NCBI GenBank assembly: GCA_017545595.1
Contig: JAFWLO010000006.1
Coordinates: 1 to 44,829 of the forward strand
Direction: 5' to 3'
Length of the DNA: 44,829 bases
Source of the DNA: Candidatus Saccharimonadota bacterium
GTDB taxonomy: Bacteria; Patescibacteriota; Saccharimonadia; Saccharimonadales; Saccharimonadaceae
In this document: in pieces, positions 21,648 through 30,278 of the stretch
Numbering within the stretch: the stretch's first letter is position 1
How the letters are laid out: the number at the start of each line of letters is the position of its first letter
Notes under the pieces: model-generated
Databases searched by the model: none
What the model was told of the DNA's origin: nothing
What the model saw: the letters and a program-made list of their open reading frames with translations, nothing else
Program-made: the position numbers and the translations under genes

Positions 21648-23072
21648 TTATTTTGCTCCTTCGCGGAAGAAAACAACTTTTACGGTCCGGAGGAGGATTT
21701 GGAAATCGAGAGCAAGAGACCAGTTTTTTATGTAGTAGAGGTCGAGAGAGCGACGTTCTTCGAAGGAGATGTTGCGACGACCAGAAACTTGAGCAAGGCC
21801 AGTCAGGCCAGACTTTACAGTCAAGAGAAGGGAGCGGTCGCCATAGCTTTTTAGCTCGCCCGGAACAAGAGCGCGGGGACCAACAAGGGAAATATCACCG
21901 CGAATAACATTAAACAGCTGAGGTAGTTCGTCGAGAGAGGTTTTTCGGACAAAGCGGCCGATTAGGGTGATTCGAGGGTCGTCAGGGAGATAATCGCCAT
22001 TTTTTCTGTATTTTTTGATTAAGTCCGGTCGGCGCATCTTTTTGAAGGCTTCTTCAGGGGACATTCCAGAATACTCAGGCTTCATGGAGCGGAATTTATA
22101 GATTTTGAATTTCCGGTTAAATTGACTCAGGCGGATTTCCGAATAAATTGCGCCGTGACGAGGGTCGGAGATTTTTATGATGAGCCAAATCAAAACCATA
22201 GGAATAAAGGCGAGGACGAAGAGAATACTGCCGAGAAAAATGTCAAAAAAGCGTTTTAGATATTTCATGTTGCCAAGAAGGGGGGTTGCGGAGACACGAA
22301 TAGCAGGGGTGTTTCCGACAAGCTCGAGCTGCCCAAGCTGAGAAGAAAGAGAAGATTCGTTTGGAATGAAATAATAGAGAAGATGACGCTCGATGGACTG
22401 TTTATAGACGTATTCGGTCTGACGTTCGTCGGTTTGGAAGATGACGTCAGGTTTTGCGTAGCGAAGGGCATCCTTCAGAGATGGATATTGTTTCTTGATG
22501 AGGTCTTTAGGGAAGAATTTTCGACTAGCGACGATGCCGGCGAGAACGTAGCCAGATTCTGGGGTGGAGGAGATGAAATCGGCGAGATAATCGGTGTTTT
22601 TATTGTTTCCGATGATGATCGCACGGAGGGTGCCTTTGTTTTTTCTAAAGAGTCGGTCTCGAACGGCGCGAAAAATCGTCCGGTTTAGGACGAGGAAGAA
22701 AAAACAAAGAGCGAGGGAATAAATCGCAACCGTTCGAACAGGAAAGAGGTCACTATCGCCAAAAAAATCGGCGGTTATGATGGCCATTGTGCCGATAACG
22801 GAGGCGATAAAAAGGCGGATGATTTCTTTCGAGCGAGAATGACGGGCGAGAATAGCCTTCGAATAGAGTCCGAGAGAAGCAAGAACAACAATCCAAAGAG
22901 GAATTAAAAGAAGGATTTCTAAAATAAAACCACTCAAATCCGATTCGAAGAAAAAGGGACGCGCGTCGAGATGGGTGCGAAAGTAATAAGCAAAAAAGAA
23001 AGAAAAAACAATGGCAAAAATATCACCAAAGATAAGAACCAACCGAGAGGCGAGGGCGGAATCTTTTTTCAT
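21648..23072 (-). CDS. Polyprenyl-phosphate sugar-1-phosphate transferase (WbaP/WcaJ-like)
   Basis: 474 residues. Four to five N-terminal membrane helices (about 10-125) are followed by a cytoplasmic Rossmann-like CoA-binding-type domain (GTLRAIIIGNNKNTDYLADF). A re-entrant/membrane helix then leads into the catalytic bacterial sugar transferase domain: KRFFDIFLGSILF, KIYKFRSMKPEYSG, KTSLDELPQLFNVIRGDISL and VGPRALVPGE. The Asp-Glu pair in SLDELPQ is the expected catalytic site. It should start the glycan by moving hexose-1-phosphate from a UDP-sugar to undecaprenyl phosphate. It heads an operon running into the GT4 and ligase genes (stop at 21648 next to ATG at 21647). Confidence 0.88.
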   Translation of the reverse strand: MKKDSALASRLVLIFGDIFAIVFSFFFAYYFRTHLDARPFFFESDLSGFILEILLLIPLWIVVLASLGLYSKAILARHSRSKEIIRLFIASVIGTMAIITADFFGDSDLFPVRTVAIYSLALCFFFLVLNRTIFRAVRDRLFRKNKGTLRAIIIGNNKNTDYLADFISSTPESGYVLAGIVASRKFFPKDLIKKQYPSLKDALRYAKPDVIFQTDERQTEYVYKQSIERHLLYYFIPNESSLSSQLGQLELVGNTPAIRVSATPLLGNMKYLKRFFDIFLGSILFVLAFIPMVLIWLIIKISDPRHGAIYSEIRLSQFNRKFKIYKFRSMKPEYSGMSPEEAFKKMRRPDLIKKYRKNGDYLPDDPRITLIGRFVRKTSLDELPQLFNVIRGDISLVGPRALVPGELKSYGDRSLLLTVKSGLTGLAQVSGRRNISFEERRSLDLYYIKNWSLALDFQILLRTVKVVFFREGAK

Positions 23073-23082
23073 GTGTGTTATG

Positions 23083-23088
23083 ATTATA
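23083..23088 (-). promoter_or_regulatory. Extended -10 of the sugar-transferase operon
   Basis: Minus-strand TGaTATAAT with ten bases before ATG. The divergent galE instead carries an AGGAGA ribosome binding site 6-7 nt before its start at 23127. Confidence 0.5.
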
Positions 23089-23126
23089 TCATAAATAGAT
23101 GATAAAGAAAAATAAGGAGAAGGATT

Positions 23127-24125
23127 ATGAAGGTCTTAGTGACGGGAGGAACAGGTTATATTGGGTCGCATACTTGCGTCGAGCTGATTAAAAGCGGGCA
23201 CACGGTAGAGATATTAGACAACCTATCAAACTCAAAAGAGGAGAGTTTGGATAAAATTGAGAAGATTACGGGGACAAGACCGAAGTTTCATAAAGTTGAC
23301 TTAAAAGACTACGAGAAGACGCTCGAGGTGTTTGAGAGTGAAAACTTCGAGGCGGTGATACATTTTGCAGGACTGAAGGCTGTCGGGGAATCGGTCGAGA
23401 AGCCTCTAGAATACTACGAGAACAATGTCGGGGGGGCTATCAACCTGCTTAGAGCTATGCGGGAAACTGGAGTGAAAAAGCTTATTTTCTCTTCTTCAGC
23501 AACAGTTTATGGGGACCAGGGAGCAAAGGCGTATTCAGAAGAGATGACGACCGGAGTCGGAATTACGAACCCGTATGGGTGGACAAAATCGATGATTGAG
23601 CAGATTATTCGAGATTTCTCCAGGGCGCAAAAAGATTTTTCTGCGACGATTTTGAGATATTTTAATCCTATCGGAGCGGATAAATCTGGGTTTCTCGGGG
23701 AGGATCCGAATGGAATCCCGAACAATCTTATGCCGGTTGTGATGAAAGTTTATAGAGGGGAAATACCTGAGCTGACGATTTTTGGAGATGACTATGAAAC
23801 TGAGGACGGAAGTTGTCGAAGAGACTTTATCCATGTGACAGACCTCGCGAAGGGGCATATTGCGGCATTGGAGAACATGGAAAACGGAACCAAAGTATAT
23901 AACCTCGGAAGTGGAAAACCAACATCAGTTTTTGAAGTGATTTCTTTGTTTGAAAAGATTTCTGGAGAGAAATTGCCAGTTAGGATAGGGAAGCGTCGAG
24001 CAGGGGATCTTTCGGAGTTTTGGGCAAACCCAGAACTTGCAAAGAAGGAACTGGGGTGGGAAACTGAGCTAGATGTCGAAGACGCAATAAGAGACACGCT
24101 TAATTACTTAAAAAATCTTTCGTAA
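23127..24125 (+). CDS. galE: UDP-glucose 4-epimerase
   Basis: 332 residues, full length. NAD-binding GGTGYIGSHTCVEL (7-20), FAGLKAVGESVEKPL, FSSSATVYGD (catalytic Ser/Thr region) and NPYGWTKSMIEQ (Tyr-x3-Lys) are all present. Near the C terminus are RRDFIHVTDLAKGH and YNLGSGKPTSVFEV, and the end ELGWETELDVEDAIRD is typical of GalE. It interconverts UDP-glucose and UDP-galactose, feeding the UDP-Gal that the glf product would turn into UDP-Galf. Ribosome binding site AAGGAGAAGG. It overlaps the convergent GT2 gene by 22 bp. Confidence 0.93.
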   Translation: MKVLVTGGTGYIGSHTCVELIKSGHTVEILDNLSNSKEESLDKIEKITGTRPKFHKVDLKDYEKTLEVFESENFEAVIHFAGLKAVGESVEKPLEYYENNVGGAINLLRAMRETGVKKLIFSSSATVYGDQGAKAYSEEMTTGVGITNPYGWTKSMIEQIIRDFSRAQKDFSATILRYFNPIGADKSGFLGEDPNGIPNNLMPVVMKVYRGEIPELTIFGDDYETEDGSCRRDFIHVTDLAKGHIAALENMENGTKVYNLGSGKPTSVFEVISLFEKISGEKLPVRIGKRRAGDLSEFWANPELAKKELGWETELDVEDAIRDTLNYLKNLS

Positions 24126-25123
24126 ACAGACCAAGAAAACTTAAATACGGGTTTTCCGAGATAAAGAGAGATGAGCGCGAGCTTGTCTCTCTTTGTACTG
24201 TCAGGGTTTTGCAAAATCCAAGAACTATGTTCTTTTATATAATAAACTAAAGAATTTTCCAAAAGTTTATCTTTCTCTGTTTTATGCGTTTTTTGAATAA
24301 GTTGGCGGAGAATCGAAAAGCGCGCATGGACACGACGAAGGTCGGTTGTGTTTTTTAGCTTCGGAAAGATTTTTTCTATGTCGTCGCACATCTTGTCGGT
24401 TTGAGTGATGAGTTCAAGTTTTTTATTGTTAAAGCCTTGGTTTGTGATTGAGGATTCTCGGAGGTTATAAATATATTTAGGACGAGAACCAAAGGCGACT
24501 TTAGAGGAAGCATCGAGTTTTCTAGCGCGGAGGAAGAATTTGTAAGTTGTTCCGACGTCTTCGTGAAGCATATTTTCGGGAAAACGGATTTTTTCTGACT
24601 TTCTGACCGAGAAAAAAAGTTTTCTCGGGAGAAGTTTCCCCCATGCGGACATCATAAAACCTTCTTCGTTCAGCATGTGTTTAAGGGCGATTTCTATGGA
24701 GAGTTTTTCTGTTTTTTTGTCTTTGTTGAAGTTTTTTAAAGTTCCCTTCGGGGATTTTTCGTAATGAGAACAGACAGAAATAGTGGCGTTAGAGCCCGCG
24801 AGGAGTTTATAGAGATATTCTATCGCGTCTTTTTCGAGGGAATCGTCAGCATCAAGAAAAAATAGATAATCCCCTTTCGAGGCTTCGATTCCGGCGTTTC
24901 GAGCGGAAGAGAGGCCACCGTTTTTTTTCTTGAGGAGTTTCGCGCGTTTATCAAGAGAAAGGTAAGCCTTTAAAAAAGTCGAGGAACCGTCAGTCGAACC
25001 GTCGTCAACGAGGATGATTTCTAGGTTTTTATAAGTTTGAGATCTTAAGGAATCGAGACAGGCGGGAAGAAAGGATTTTACGTTATAAACTGGGACGATG
25101 ATAGAAATCAGGGGTAGTTTCAT
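24104..25123 (-). CDS. GT2-family glycosyltransferase
   Basis: 339 residues. GT-A core: ISIIVPVYNVKSFLPACLDS, EIILVDDGSTDGSS, NGGLSSARNAGIEASKGDYL and FLDADDSLEKDA, where the last carries the DxD metal site. The C-terminal half is helical and specific to this protein, as in capsule GT2 enzymes such as EpsJ. The start is taken at 25123 rather than the upstream ATG at 25138, because TATAAT lies between them and the family consensus begins at KLPLISII. It acts in the cytoplasm on lipid-linked glycan; donor and linkage unknown. Confidence 0.85.
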   Translation of the reverse strand: MKLPLISIIVPVYNVKSFLPACLDSLRSQTYKNLEIILVDDGSTDGSSTFLKAYLSLDKRAKLLKKKNGGLSSARNAGIEASKGDYLFFLDADDSLEKDAIEYLYKLLAGSNATISVCSHYEKSPKGTLKNFNKDKKTEKLSIEIALKHMLNEEGFMMSAWGKLLPRKLFFSVRKSEKIRFPENMLHEDVGTTYKFFLRARKLDASSKVAFGSRPKYIYNLRESSITNQGFNNKKLELITQTDKMCDDIEKIFPKLKNTTDLRRVHARFSILRQLIQKTHKTEKDKLLENSLVYYIKEHSSWILQNPDSTKRDKLALISLYLGKPVFKFSWSVYERFFK

Positions 25124-25129
25124 AAATAT

Positions 25130-25135
25130 ATTATA
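25130..25135 (-). promoter_or_regulatory. -10 element, predicted leaderless start of the GT2 gene
   Basis: Minus-strand TATAAT, six bases (ATATTT), ATG at 25123. In the opposite direction the exporter operon has an AGGAG site 6 nt before its ATG at 25169. Confidence 0.5.
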
Positions 25136-25168
25136 CATTAGATTTATTTATGATAAAATAGGAGATAT

Positions 25169-25981
25169 ATGAGTATTCCTAGAGTTTTAAATAAGAGAAA
25201 TCGGATTTTGCTTAGCGAACTCACAAGGACCGATTTTAAGTTGAGGTATCAGGGATCGGTTTTAGGGTATCTTTGGGCGCTTCTTAGGCCACTCATGATG
25301 TTTGCGATTTTGTATATTGTTTTTGCGAAGCTTCTCCGATTTGGGAACGATATCCCGCATTACCCTGTTTACCTTTTGGCCGGAACGACGATTTGGAGTT
25401 TTTTTACAGAGTGCACGAGTCAGGGGATTCAGGCGATGTTGACCAGGGGAGACTTGATCAGAAAGATCTCTTTCCCGAAGTATATCGTCGTTGTCTCCTC
25501 AACAATGACAGCGGTGATTAATCTTTTGATAAATTTAGTTGTGATTGTGATTTTTGCGCTGATAAACGGAGTAACTCCGAGCTTTACTTGGCTTTTAGTT
25601 CCCTTTTCTTTGTTAGAGCTTTATGCTTTGTCTCTTGGGATAAGTTTCCTACTGGGAGCGATAAATGTGAAATATCGCGACGTGATGTCGATTTGGGATG
25701 TTTGTATCCAGGCGCTGTTTTATGCGGTTCCAATTATTTACCCCGTGACGATGATTGCAAACACGAGTCAGCTGGCCGCAAAAGTCATACTTTTGAATCC
25801 GATTGCGCAGGTTATACAAGATGTTAGGCATAATTTAGTGACGGTGGAATCTATAACAACTTGGAATTATTTAAGTAATCCTGTTGCGATGATTGTGCCC
25901 ATTATAATCACCGTTGCAGTTTTGGCGCTGGGAGCCGTCTATTTCCGAGGAGCTTCAAAATTCTTTGCGGAGGAGATTTAG
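25169..25981 (+). CDS. Polysaccharide ABC exporter, permease subunit (Wzm/TagG-like)
   Basis: 270 residues. A cytoplasmic amphipathic start (LLSELTRTDFKLRYQGSVLG) with the conserved 'LGYLWALLRPLMMF' entry into helix 1 is typical of ABC-2 polysaccharide permeases. Six membrane helices follow, ending PIAQVIQDVRHNL and a final helix near 240-262. It should move an undecaprenyl-linked glycan across the membrane using the ATPase encoded directly downstream (stop TAG, then ATG two bases later). It is the only glycan exporter in the window, as no Wzx-type flippase is seen. Confidence 0.9.
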   Translation: MSIPRVLNKRNRILLSELTRTDFKLRYQGSVLGYLWALLRPLMMFAILYIVFAKLLRFGNDIPHYPVYLLAGTTIWSFFTECTSQGIQAMLTRGDLIRKISFPKYIVVVSSTMTAVINLLINLVVIVIFALINGVTPSFTWLLVPFSLLELYALSLGISFLLGAINVKYRDVMSIWDVCIQALFYAVPIIYPVTMIANTSQLAAKVILLNPIAQVIQDVRHNLVTVESITTWNYLSNPVAMIVPIIITVAVLALGAVYFRGASKFFAEEI

Positions 25982-25982
25982 T

Positions 25983-26759
25983 ATGGCCAAGCGAAAAATT
26001 GGAACAAGAAGAGAAGTCAGAAATGATAGTGAATATGCTATTGAGGTTGAACATCTAAATAAAAGTTTTAGGTTGCCGACAGAAAGGGCCTGGGGGCTGA
26101 AACAAGCTATATTTAATAGAATTCGAGGAATTAAGGGTTATAAAGACCAGAAGGTTCTTAGAGATTTAAACTTTAAGGTTAAGAAGGGGGAGTTTCTTGG
26201 AATCGTCGGAAGAAACGGAAGCGGAAAATCAACGCTTCTTAAAATTCTTGCCGGGATTTATTATCCAGAAAAAGGAACAATAACCGTGAATGGGAGTTTA
26301 GTTCCATTTATTGAGCTCGGAGTTGGGTTTAATCCGGAGCTGACGGGCAGAGAGAATGTGTTTTTGAACGGAGCGTTGCTTGGATTCTCTAACAAGGAAA
26401 TGGCAGAGATGTATGATGATATTTGGAAGTTTGCGGAGCTTGAGCAATTCCAGGATCAGAAGCTTAAAAATTATTCGAGTGGAATGCAGGTTCGACTGGC
26501 GTTTTCTATCGCGATTCGTGCGAAGGGAGATATTTTAATTCTCGACGAGGTTCTTGCGGTCGGAGATGCGGCTTTCCAGCAAAAATGTAATGAATATTTT
26601 GCTAGCCTGAAGGGTAATCAAACAGTAATTCTCGTCACGCATTCGATGGAAAACGTGAAGAGATTTTGTGATCGCGCGATTATGATTGAAGACGGAAAAA
26701 TCGTGCATGATGGCGAGCCAGAGGTGGTTGCGAAAGAGTATATGAGTTTGTTTAAGTAA
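25983..26759 (+). CDS. Polysaccharide ABC exporter, ATPase subunit (Wzt/TagH-like)
   Basis: 258 residues. Walker A GRNGSGKST (76-84), signature YSSGMQVRLAFS (164-175), Walker B ILILDEVLAVGD (184-194) and switch His220. The long N-terminal extension before the first strand (AIEVEHLNKSFRLPTERAWG) and the VPFIELGVGFNPELTGRENV block are typical of the O-antigen/teichoic acid exporter subfamily. It lacks the C-terminal carbohydrate-binding domain found in some Wzt proteins, so recognition of a terminal cap through that domain is not expected. The start is ATG 25983, two bases after the permease stop; the open frame upstream of it is permease DNA. Confidence 0.92.
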   Translation: MAKRKIGTRREVRNDSEYAIEVEHLNKSFRLPTERAWGLKQAIFNRIRGIKGYKDQKVLRDLNFKVKKGEFLGIVGRNGSGKSTLLKILAGIYYPEKGTITVNGSLVPFIELGVGFNPELTGRENVFLNGALLGFSNKEMAEMYDDIWKFAELEQFQDQKLKNYSSGMQVRLAFSIAIRAKGDILILDEVLAVGDAAFQQKCNEYFASLKGNQTVILVTHSMENVKRFCDRAIMIEDGKIVHDGEPEVVAKEYMSLFK

Positions 26760-26763
26760 AAAC

Positions 26764-26784
26764 AGCCCCTTCGGGGGCTATTTT
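26764..26784. terminator. Bidirectional terminator between exporter and rhamnose operons
   Basis: AGCCCC, TTCG tetraloop, GGGGCT (26764-26779), then ATTTT on the plus strand and GTTTTT on the minus strand. It serves the ABC exporter operon and probably the convergent rfb operon that ends at 26829. Confidence 0.85.
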
Positions 26785-26828
26785 AATGTCGTTTTTTTTC
26801 GAGAGAGTTATGTTTTTTCTAGAAAACA

Positions 26829-27728
26829 TCATCTATCGCGCGATGCAAGATATCGAGAGAGAGCGTCTTGCCAGGTCGGAAGAGGAGTAAAGCCTGATTC
26901 TTTAAGCTTCGACTTGTCGAGGCGGGAGTTTTTAGGGCGCGAGGCGACGGATTTTCCAGCGATTTTTTCATATTCCGCGGTAGAGACAGGAATGACTTTC
27001 GAGGAGATGCCAGCTTGGGCGAAAATTTCTTTCGTAAAATCAGCCCAGGAAATGAATCCTCCCTCGTTCGTAGCATGATAGAAGCCATATTTTTCTGTTT
27101 CTAGCATATCAACAAGAAGCCTAGCGAGGTCAGGGCAGTAAGTCGGAGTACCGATTTGATCATCAACAACCTTAACTTCGGGATGGGTCTTCCCTACTTT
27201 TAACATTGTATCAACGAAGTTTTTTCCATTTTTTCCAAAAACCCAAGCGATGCGAACAATAAAGAATTTGTCGAGAGTTTCGGAGACGGCTTTTTCTCCG
27301 CCGAGTTTTGTTTCCCCGTAGAAATTAAGCGGAGCAAAATTTTTATCGTCTGGTTTCCACGGCGCAGTTCCCTGCCCGTTAAAGACGTAGTCAGTAGAGA
27401 TATAAATCATCTTCGCATCGAGTTTTTTTGCCATAAGGGCGAGATTTTTCGTGCCTTCGACGTTTACTCTTTCTACAAGAGGACGAGCTTTTTCTTCTTC
27501 GGCTCCGTCAACATTTGTCCAGGCTGCGCAGTGAACAATCGCGTCGGGCTTTTGAATACTTAAAACTTCTTCAACTTTTTCTTTATCCGTGATGTCGAGC
27601 GAAACCACGTCAAATTCGTCGGAAATGCCCGAACGATCAGAACCGACGGCGGGGATGTTGCGGGATTTTAGTTCAAGCATGACATCGTGGCCAAGTTGAC
27701 CAGAGACACCGGTGACAAAAACTTTCAT
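26829..27728 (-). CDS. rfbD: dTDP-4-dehydrorhamnose reductase
   Basis: 299 residues. The NAD(P)-binding TGVSGQLGHDVM (6-17) lacks nothing expected. Next come HCAAWTNVDGAE, STDYVFNGQG (active-site Ser/Thr and Asp), NFYGETKLGGE (Tyr-x3-Lys) and GTPTYCPDLA, which matches the family's 'GxPT...LA'. It performs the last step of dTDP-L-rhamnose synthesis. It is last of four contiguous pathway genes in the order rfbA-rfbC-rfbB-rfbD, two bases after rfbB. Terminator just beyond. Confidence 0.93.
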   Translation of the reverse strand: MKVFVTGVSGQLGHDVMLELKSRNIPAVGSDRSGISDEFDVVSLDITDKEKVEEVLSIQKPDAIVHCAAWTNVDGAEEEKARPLVERVNVEGTKNLALMAKKLDAKMIYISTDYVFNGQGTAPWKPDDKNFAPLNFYGETKLGGEKAVSETLDKFFIVRIAWVFGKNGKNFVDTMLKVGKTHPEVKVVDDQIGTPTYCPDLARLLVDMLETEKYGFYHATNEGGFISWADFTKEIFAQAGISSKVIPVSTAEYEKIAGKSVASRPKNSRLDKSKLKESGFTPLPTWQDALSRYLASRDR

Positions 27729-27730
27729 GA

Positions 27731-28756
27731 TTAGGCCTCCCCATGCATCTTTTTATAGTAGTTTCTATATTCGCCGGAGATTATTTCTTCCCACCACTGT
27801 TTATTGTTGAGATACCAGTTGATAGTTTTTTCTATGCCGTCCGCGAACTTCGTTTCTGGAAACCAGCCGAGTTTTTCTTTGATTTTGGTCGGGTCGATTG
27901 CATAACGGCGGTCGTGCCCTTTTCTATCCTCTACAAACGTTATTAAATCTTCAGATTTGTCAAGTTTTTTCACAATGAGTTTCACGATGTCGAGGTTAGA
28001 CATTTCATTATGACCACCGACGTTGTAAACTTCCCCGAGACGATCGTCGTGGATTATTAGATCGATAGCTTTACAATGATCTTCAACATAGAGCCAGTCA
28101 CGAACGTTTTTTCCGTCACCGTAAACAGGGAGAGGTTTGTCGTTTAGGGCGTTGATAATCATCAGAGGGATAAGTTTTTCTGGAAAATGATAGGGACCGT
28201 AGTTGTTCGAACAGCGAGAAATTGTCGCGGGAAAGTCGAAGGTTCGACGGTAAGCGAGGACAAGAAGGTCGGCAGAGGCCTTCGAGGCAGAATAGGGAGA
28301 GGAGGCGTGGATAGAGGTTTCTTCCGTAAAGAAGAGATCGGGACGATCGAGAGGGAGGTCGCCATAAACTTCGTCTGTTGAGACTTGATGAAAACGAGGG
28401 ATGTTCAGTTCTCTGCAAACATCCATGAGAGATTGAGTTCCCTTGACGTTTGTATCGATGAAAATTTCTGGGTTTTTTATTGAACGGTCAACGTGAGATT
28501 CGGCGGCGAAGTTGACGACAATATCGGGCTTCACCTCAGAGAAAAGGGATTTTATTTTTTCTCGGTCACAAATGTTGAGTTTTTCAAAGCGGAAGTTGGG
28601 GTTTTTAAGAGCTTCCTTTAGGGTCGAGAGATTTCCGGCGTAAGTCAGACAATCGACGCAAACGATTTTATAATCAGGATGCTTTTCTAGCATATAGTAA
28701 ACGAAATTGCTGCCTATGAAACCGGCGCCACCGGTGACGATGACTGTTTTTTGCAT
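27731..28756 (-). CDS. rfbB: dTDP-glucose 4,6-dehydratase
   Basis: 341 residues. TGGAGFIGSNFVYYM, NFAAESHVDRSI, VSTDEVYGDL (catalytic Asp-Glu), SPYSASKASADLLV (Tyr-x3-Lys), SRCSNNYGPYHFPEKLIPL and GDGKNVRDWLYVEDHC are all present, as in RmlB. It turns dTDP-glucose into dTDP-4-keto-6-deoxyglucose using tightly bound NAD. It begins one base after the rfbC stop and is followed by rfbD. Confidence 0.95.
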   Translation of the reverse strand: MQKTVIVTGGAGFIGSNFVYYMLEKHPDYKIVCVDCLTYAGNLSTLKEALKNPNFRFEKLNICDREKIKSLFSEVKPDIVVNFAAESHVDRSIKNPEIFIDTNVKGTQSLMDVCRELNIPRFHQVSTDEVYGDLPLDRPDLFFTEETSIHASSPYSASKASADLLVLAYRRTFDFPATISRCSNNYGPYHFPEKLIPLMIINALNDKPLPVYGDGKNVRDWLYVEDHCKAIDLIIHDDRLGEVYNVGGHNEMSNLDIVKLIVKKLDKSEDLITFVEDRKGHDRRYAIDPTKIKEKLGWFPETKFADGIEKTINWYLNNKQWWEEIISGEYRNYYKKMHGEA

Positions 28757-28757
28757 A

Positions 28758-29324
28758 TTATTTTTCTCCTTCTTGGTCGAAAACCATTTTTGATTCTTTT
28801 AACGTGGGATGGAGTTTATCTTTTTCGCTTAGGATAAGAGGACAGTCAACTTCTGGCCAGGAAATGGCAACATCGGAATCATCAAAACGGATTCCGCCTT
28901 CGTCTTCGGGGTGATAAAAATCGTCACATTTGTAGGCAAACTCGGCATAGTCGGAGACAACGAGAAAACCATGCGCGAAGCCACGCGGAATGAGGAGTTG
29001 TTTTTTGTTTTCCTCAGAGAGGAGAACGCCGACGTATTTTCCGTAAGTCTCGGAGTTTTTTCTCAAATCAACAGCGACATCAAAAACTTCACCCTTTAAA
29101 ACGCGGACAAGTTTCGCTTGAGGGTGAGACTTTTGGAAATGAAGGCCACGGAGGACGCCCTTTCTACTCGAAGATTGGTTATCTTGAACGAAGGTATAGT
29201 TCAGGCCTTGGTTTTTGAAATCTTGTTCAGAGAAAGTTTCCATAAAATATCCTCGCTCATCTCCGAAAACTTTAGGAGTAATGACAAAGACGTCTTTTAT
29301 GCTGGTTTTTTCGAATTGTAACAT
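28758..29324 (-). CDS. rfbC: dTDP-4-dehydrorhamnose 3,5-epimerase
   Basis: 188 residues. GDERGYFMETFSEQDF (21-36), QDNQSSSRKGVLRGLHFQ (47-64, with Arg59 and catalytic His62), GEVFDVAVDLR, IPRGFAHGF and a C-terminal cupin end match RmlC. The start ATG (29322-29324) overlaps the rfbA stop as TAATG; the open frame upstream is rfbA DNA in another phase and is not part of this protein. It epimerises C3 and C5 of the 4-keto sugar before rfbD reduction. Confidence 0.95.
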   Translation of the reverse strand: MLQFEKTSIKDVFVITPKVFGDERGYFMETFSEQDFKNQGLNYTFVQDNQSSSRKGVLRGLHFQKSHPQAKLVRVLKGEVFDVAVDLRKNSETYGKYVGVLLSEENKKQLLIPRGFAHGFLVVSDYAEFAYKCDDFYHPEDEGGIRFDDSDVAISWPEVDCPLILSEKDKLHPTLKESKMVFDQEGEK

Positions 29325-30211
29325 TATTCTTTTATCTTCCCTTCCGCAACGTTTTTTAGATGTTGGCCATAGCTCGATTTTCCGTATTTTTTCGCAGAAT
29401 CGAGGAGTTCTTCGGAAGAAATCCAGCCCTTTCTGAAGGCGATTTCTTCGGGGGCGGAGATTTCTATGCCTTGACGTTTTTGAATGACACGAACAAAATC
29501 GGAAGCGTCGGCGAGGGAATCCATCGTTCCCGTGTCGAGCCAAGCAAAGCCGCGACCAAGGAGCTGGACGTCAAGAGAAGAGGATTTTAGATACATTTCG
29601 TTTAGGGTGGTTATTTCTAGCTCTCCACGGTCGGAGGGGGTAACCGTTTTGGCTTTTTCGGAAACACCAGCGGGATAGAAATAAAGACCGGTCACGGCAT
29701 AGTTCGACTTCGGGGACTTTGGTTTTTCTTCGATAGATACGGCATGCCAGTTTTTATCAAATTCAACTACTCCGAAACGCTCTGGATCGTTGACATAATA
29801 ACCAAAAACGGTCGCTCGCGAGTTTTCTTCGGCGTTTTTTACGGAGTTTTGAAGCTTTTTTGTGAAGCCTTCGCCATAAAAAATGTTATCGCCGAGAACC
29901 ATGGCACAGGCATCGTCGCCTATGAATTCTTCTCCGAGGATAAAAGCCTGCGCGAGACCGTCGGGAGAAGGCTGGATTTTGTAGAAAAGATTTATGCCAA
30001 ACTGGGAGCCGTCGCCGAGGAGACGTTCGAAGTTCGGCAGGTCGCTAGGGGTCGAGATGATTAAAATGTCGCGAATTCCAGCAAGCATGAGAGTCGAGAG
30101 GGGGTAATAAATCATGGGCTTGTCATAAACTGGAAGCATCTGCTTCGAGGTTGCGAGAGTTAGAGGGTAGAGGCGGGTTCCAGAACCGCCGGCTAAAATA
30201 ATTCCTTTCAT
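29324..30211 (-). CDS. rfbA: Glucose-1-phosphate thymidylyltransferase
   Basis: 295 residues. [20 protein letters not shown] (3-22), [32 protein letters not shown] and [12 protein letters not shown] are the RmlA signatures. It makes dTDP-glucose, the first step towards dTDP-L-rhamnose. First gene of the rfb operon. It has a clear AAAGGAGC ribosome binding site and an extended -10 promoter at 30231-30236 with a 19-nt gap, so unlike many neighbours this operon is not leaderless. Confidence 0.96.
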   Translation of the reverse strand: MKGIILAGGSGTRLYPLTLATSKQMLPVYDKPMIYYPLSTLMLAGIRDILIISTPSDLPNFERLLGDGSQFGINLFYKIQPSPDGLAQAFILGEEFIGDDACAMVLGDNIFYGEGFTKKLQNSVKNAEENSRATVFGYYVNDPERFGVVEFDKNWHAVSIEEKPKSPKSNYAVTGLYFYPAGVSEKAKTVTPSDRGELEITTLNEMYLKSSSLDVQLLGRGFAWLDTGTMDSLADASDFVRVIQKRQGIEISAPEEIAFRKGWISSEELLDSAKKYGKSSYGQHLKNVAEGKIKE

Positions 30212-30230
30212 GGGAGCTCCTTTGAGAGAT

Positions 30231-30236
30231 ATTATA
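30231..30236 (-). promoter_or_regulatory. Extended -10 of the rfb operon
   Basis: Minus-strand TGtTATAAT followed by a short leader containing AAGGAG before the rfbA ATG. Confidence 0.55.
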
Positions 30237-30278
30237 ACATGAATTAAGGAAAATTACTTCGCTCACAAAAGAGTCTCT

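Noticed and set aside
23089-23126. Promoter for galE
   Set aside because: Several AT-rich hexamers are possible but none has convincing spacing; only the ribosome binding site is clear.
29325-29543. N-terminal extension of RfbC
   Set aside because: This is rfbA DNA in another frame; RmlC proteins start at MLQFEK-like sequence and are about 185 residues.
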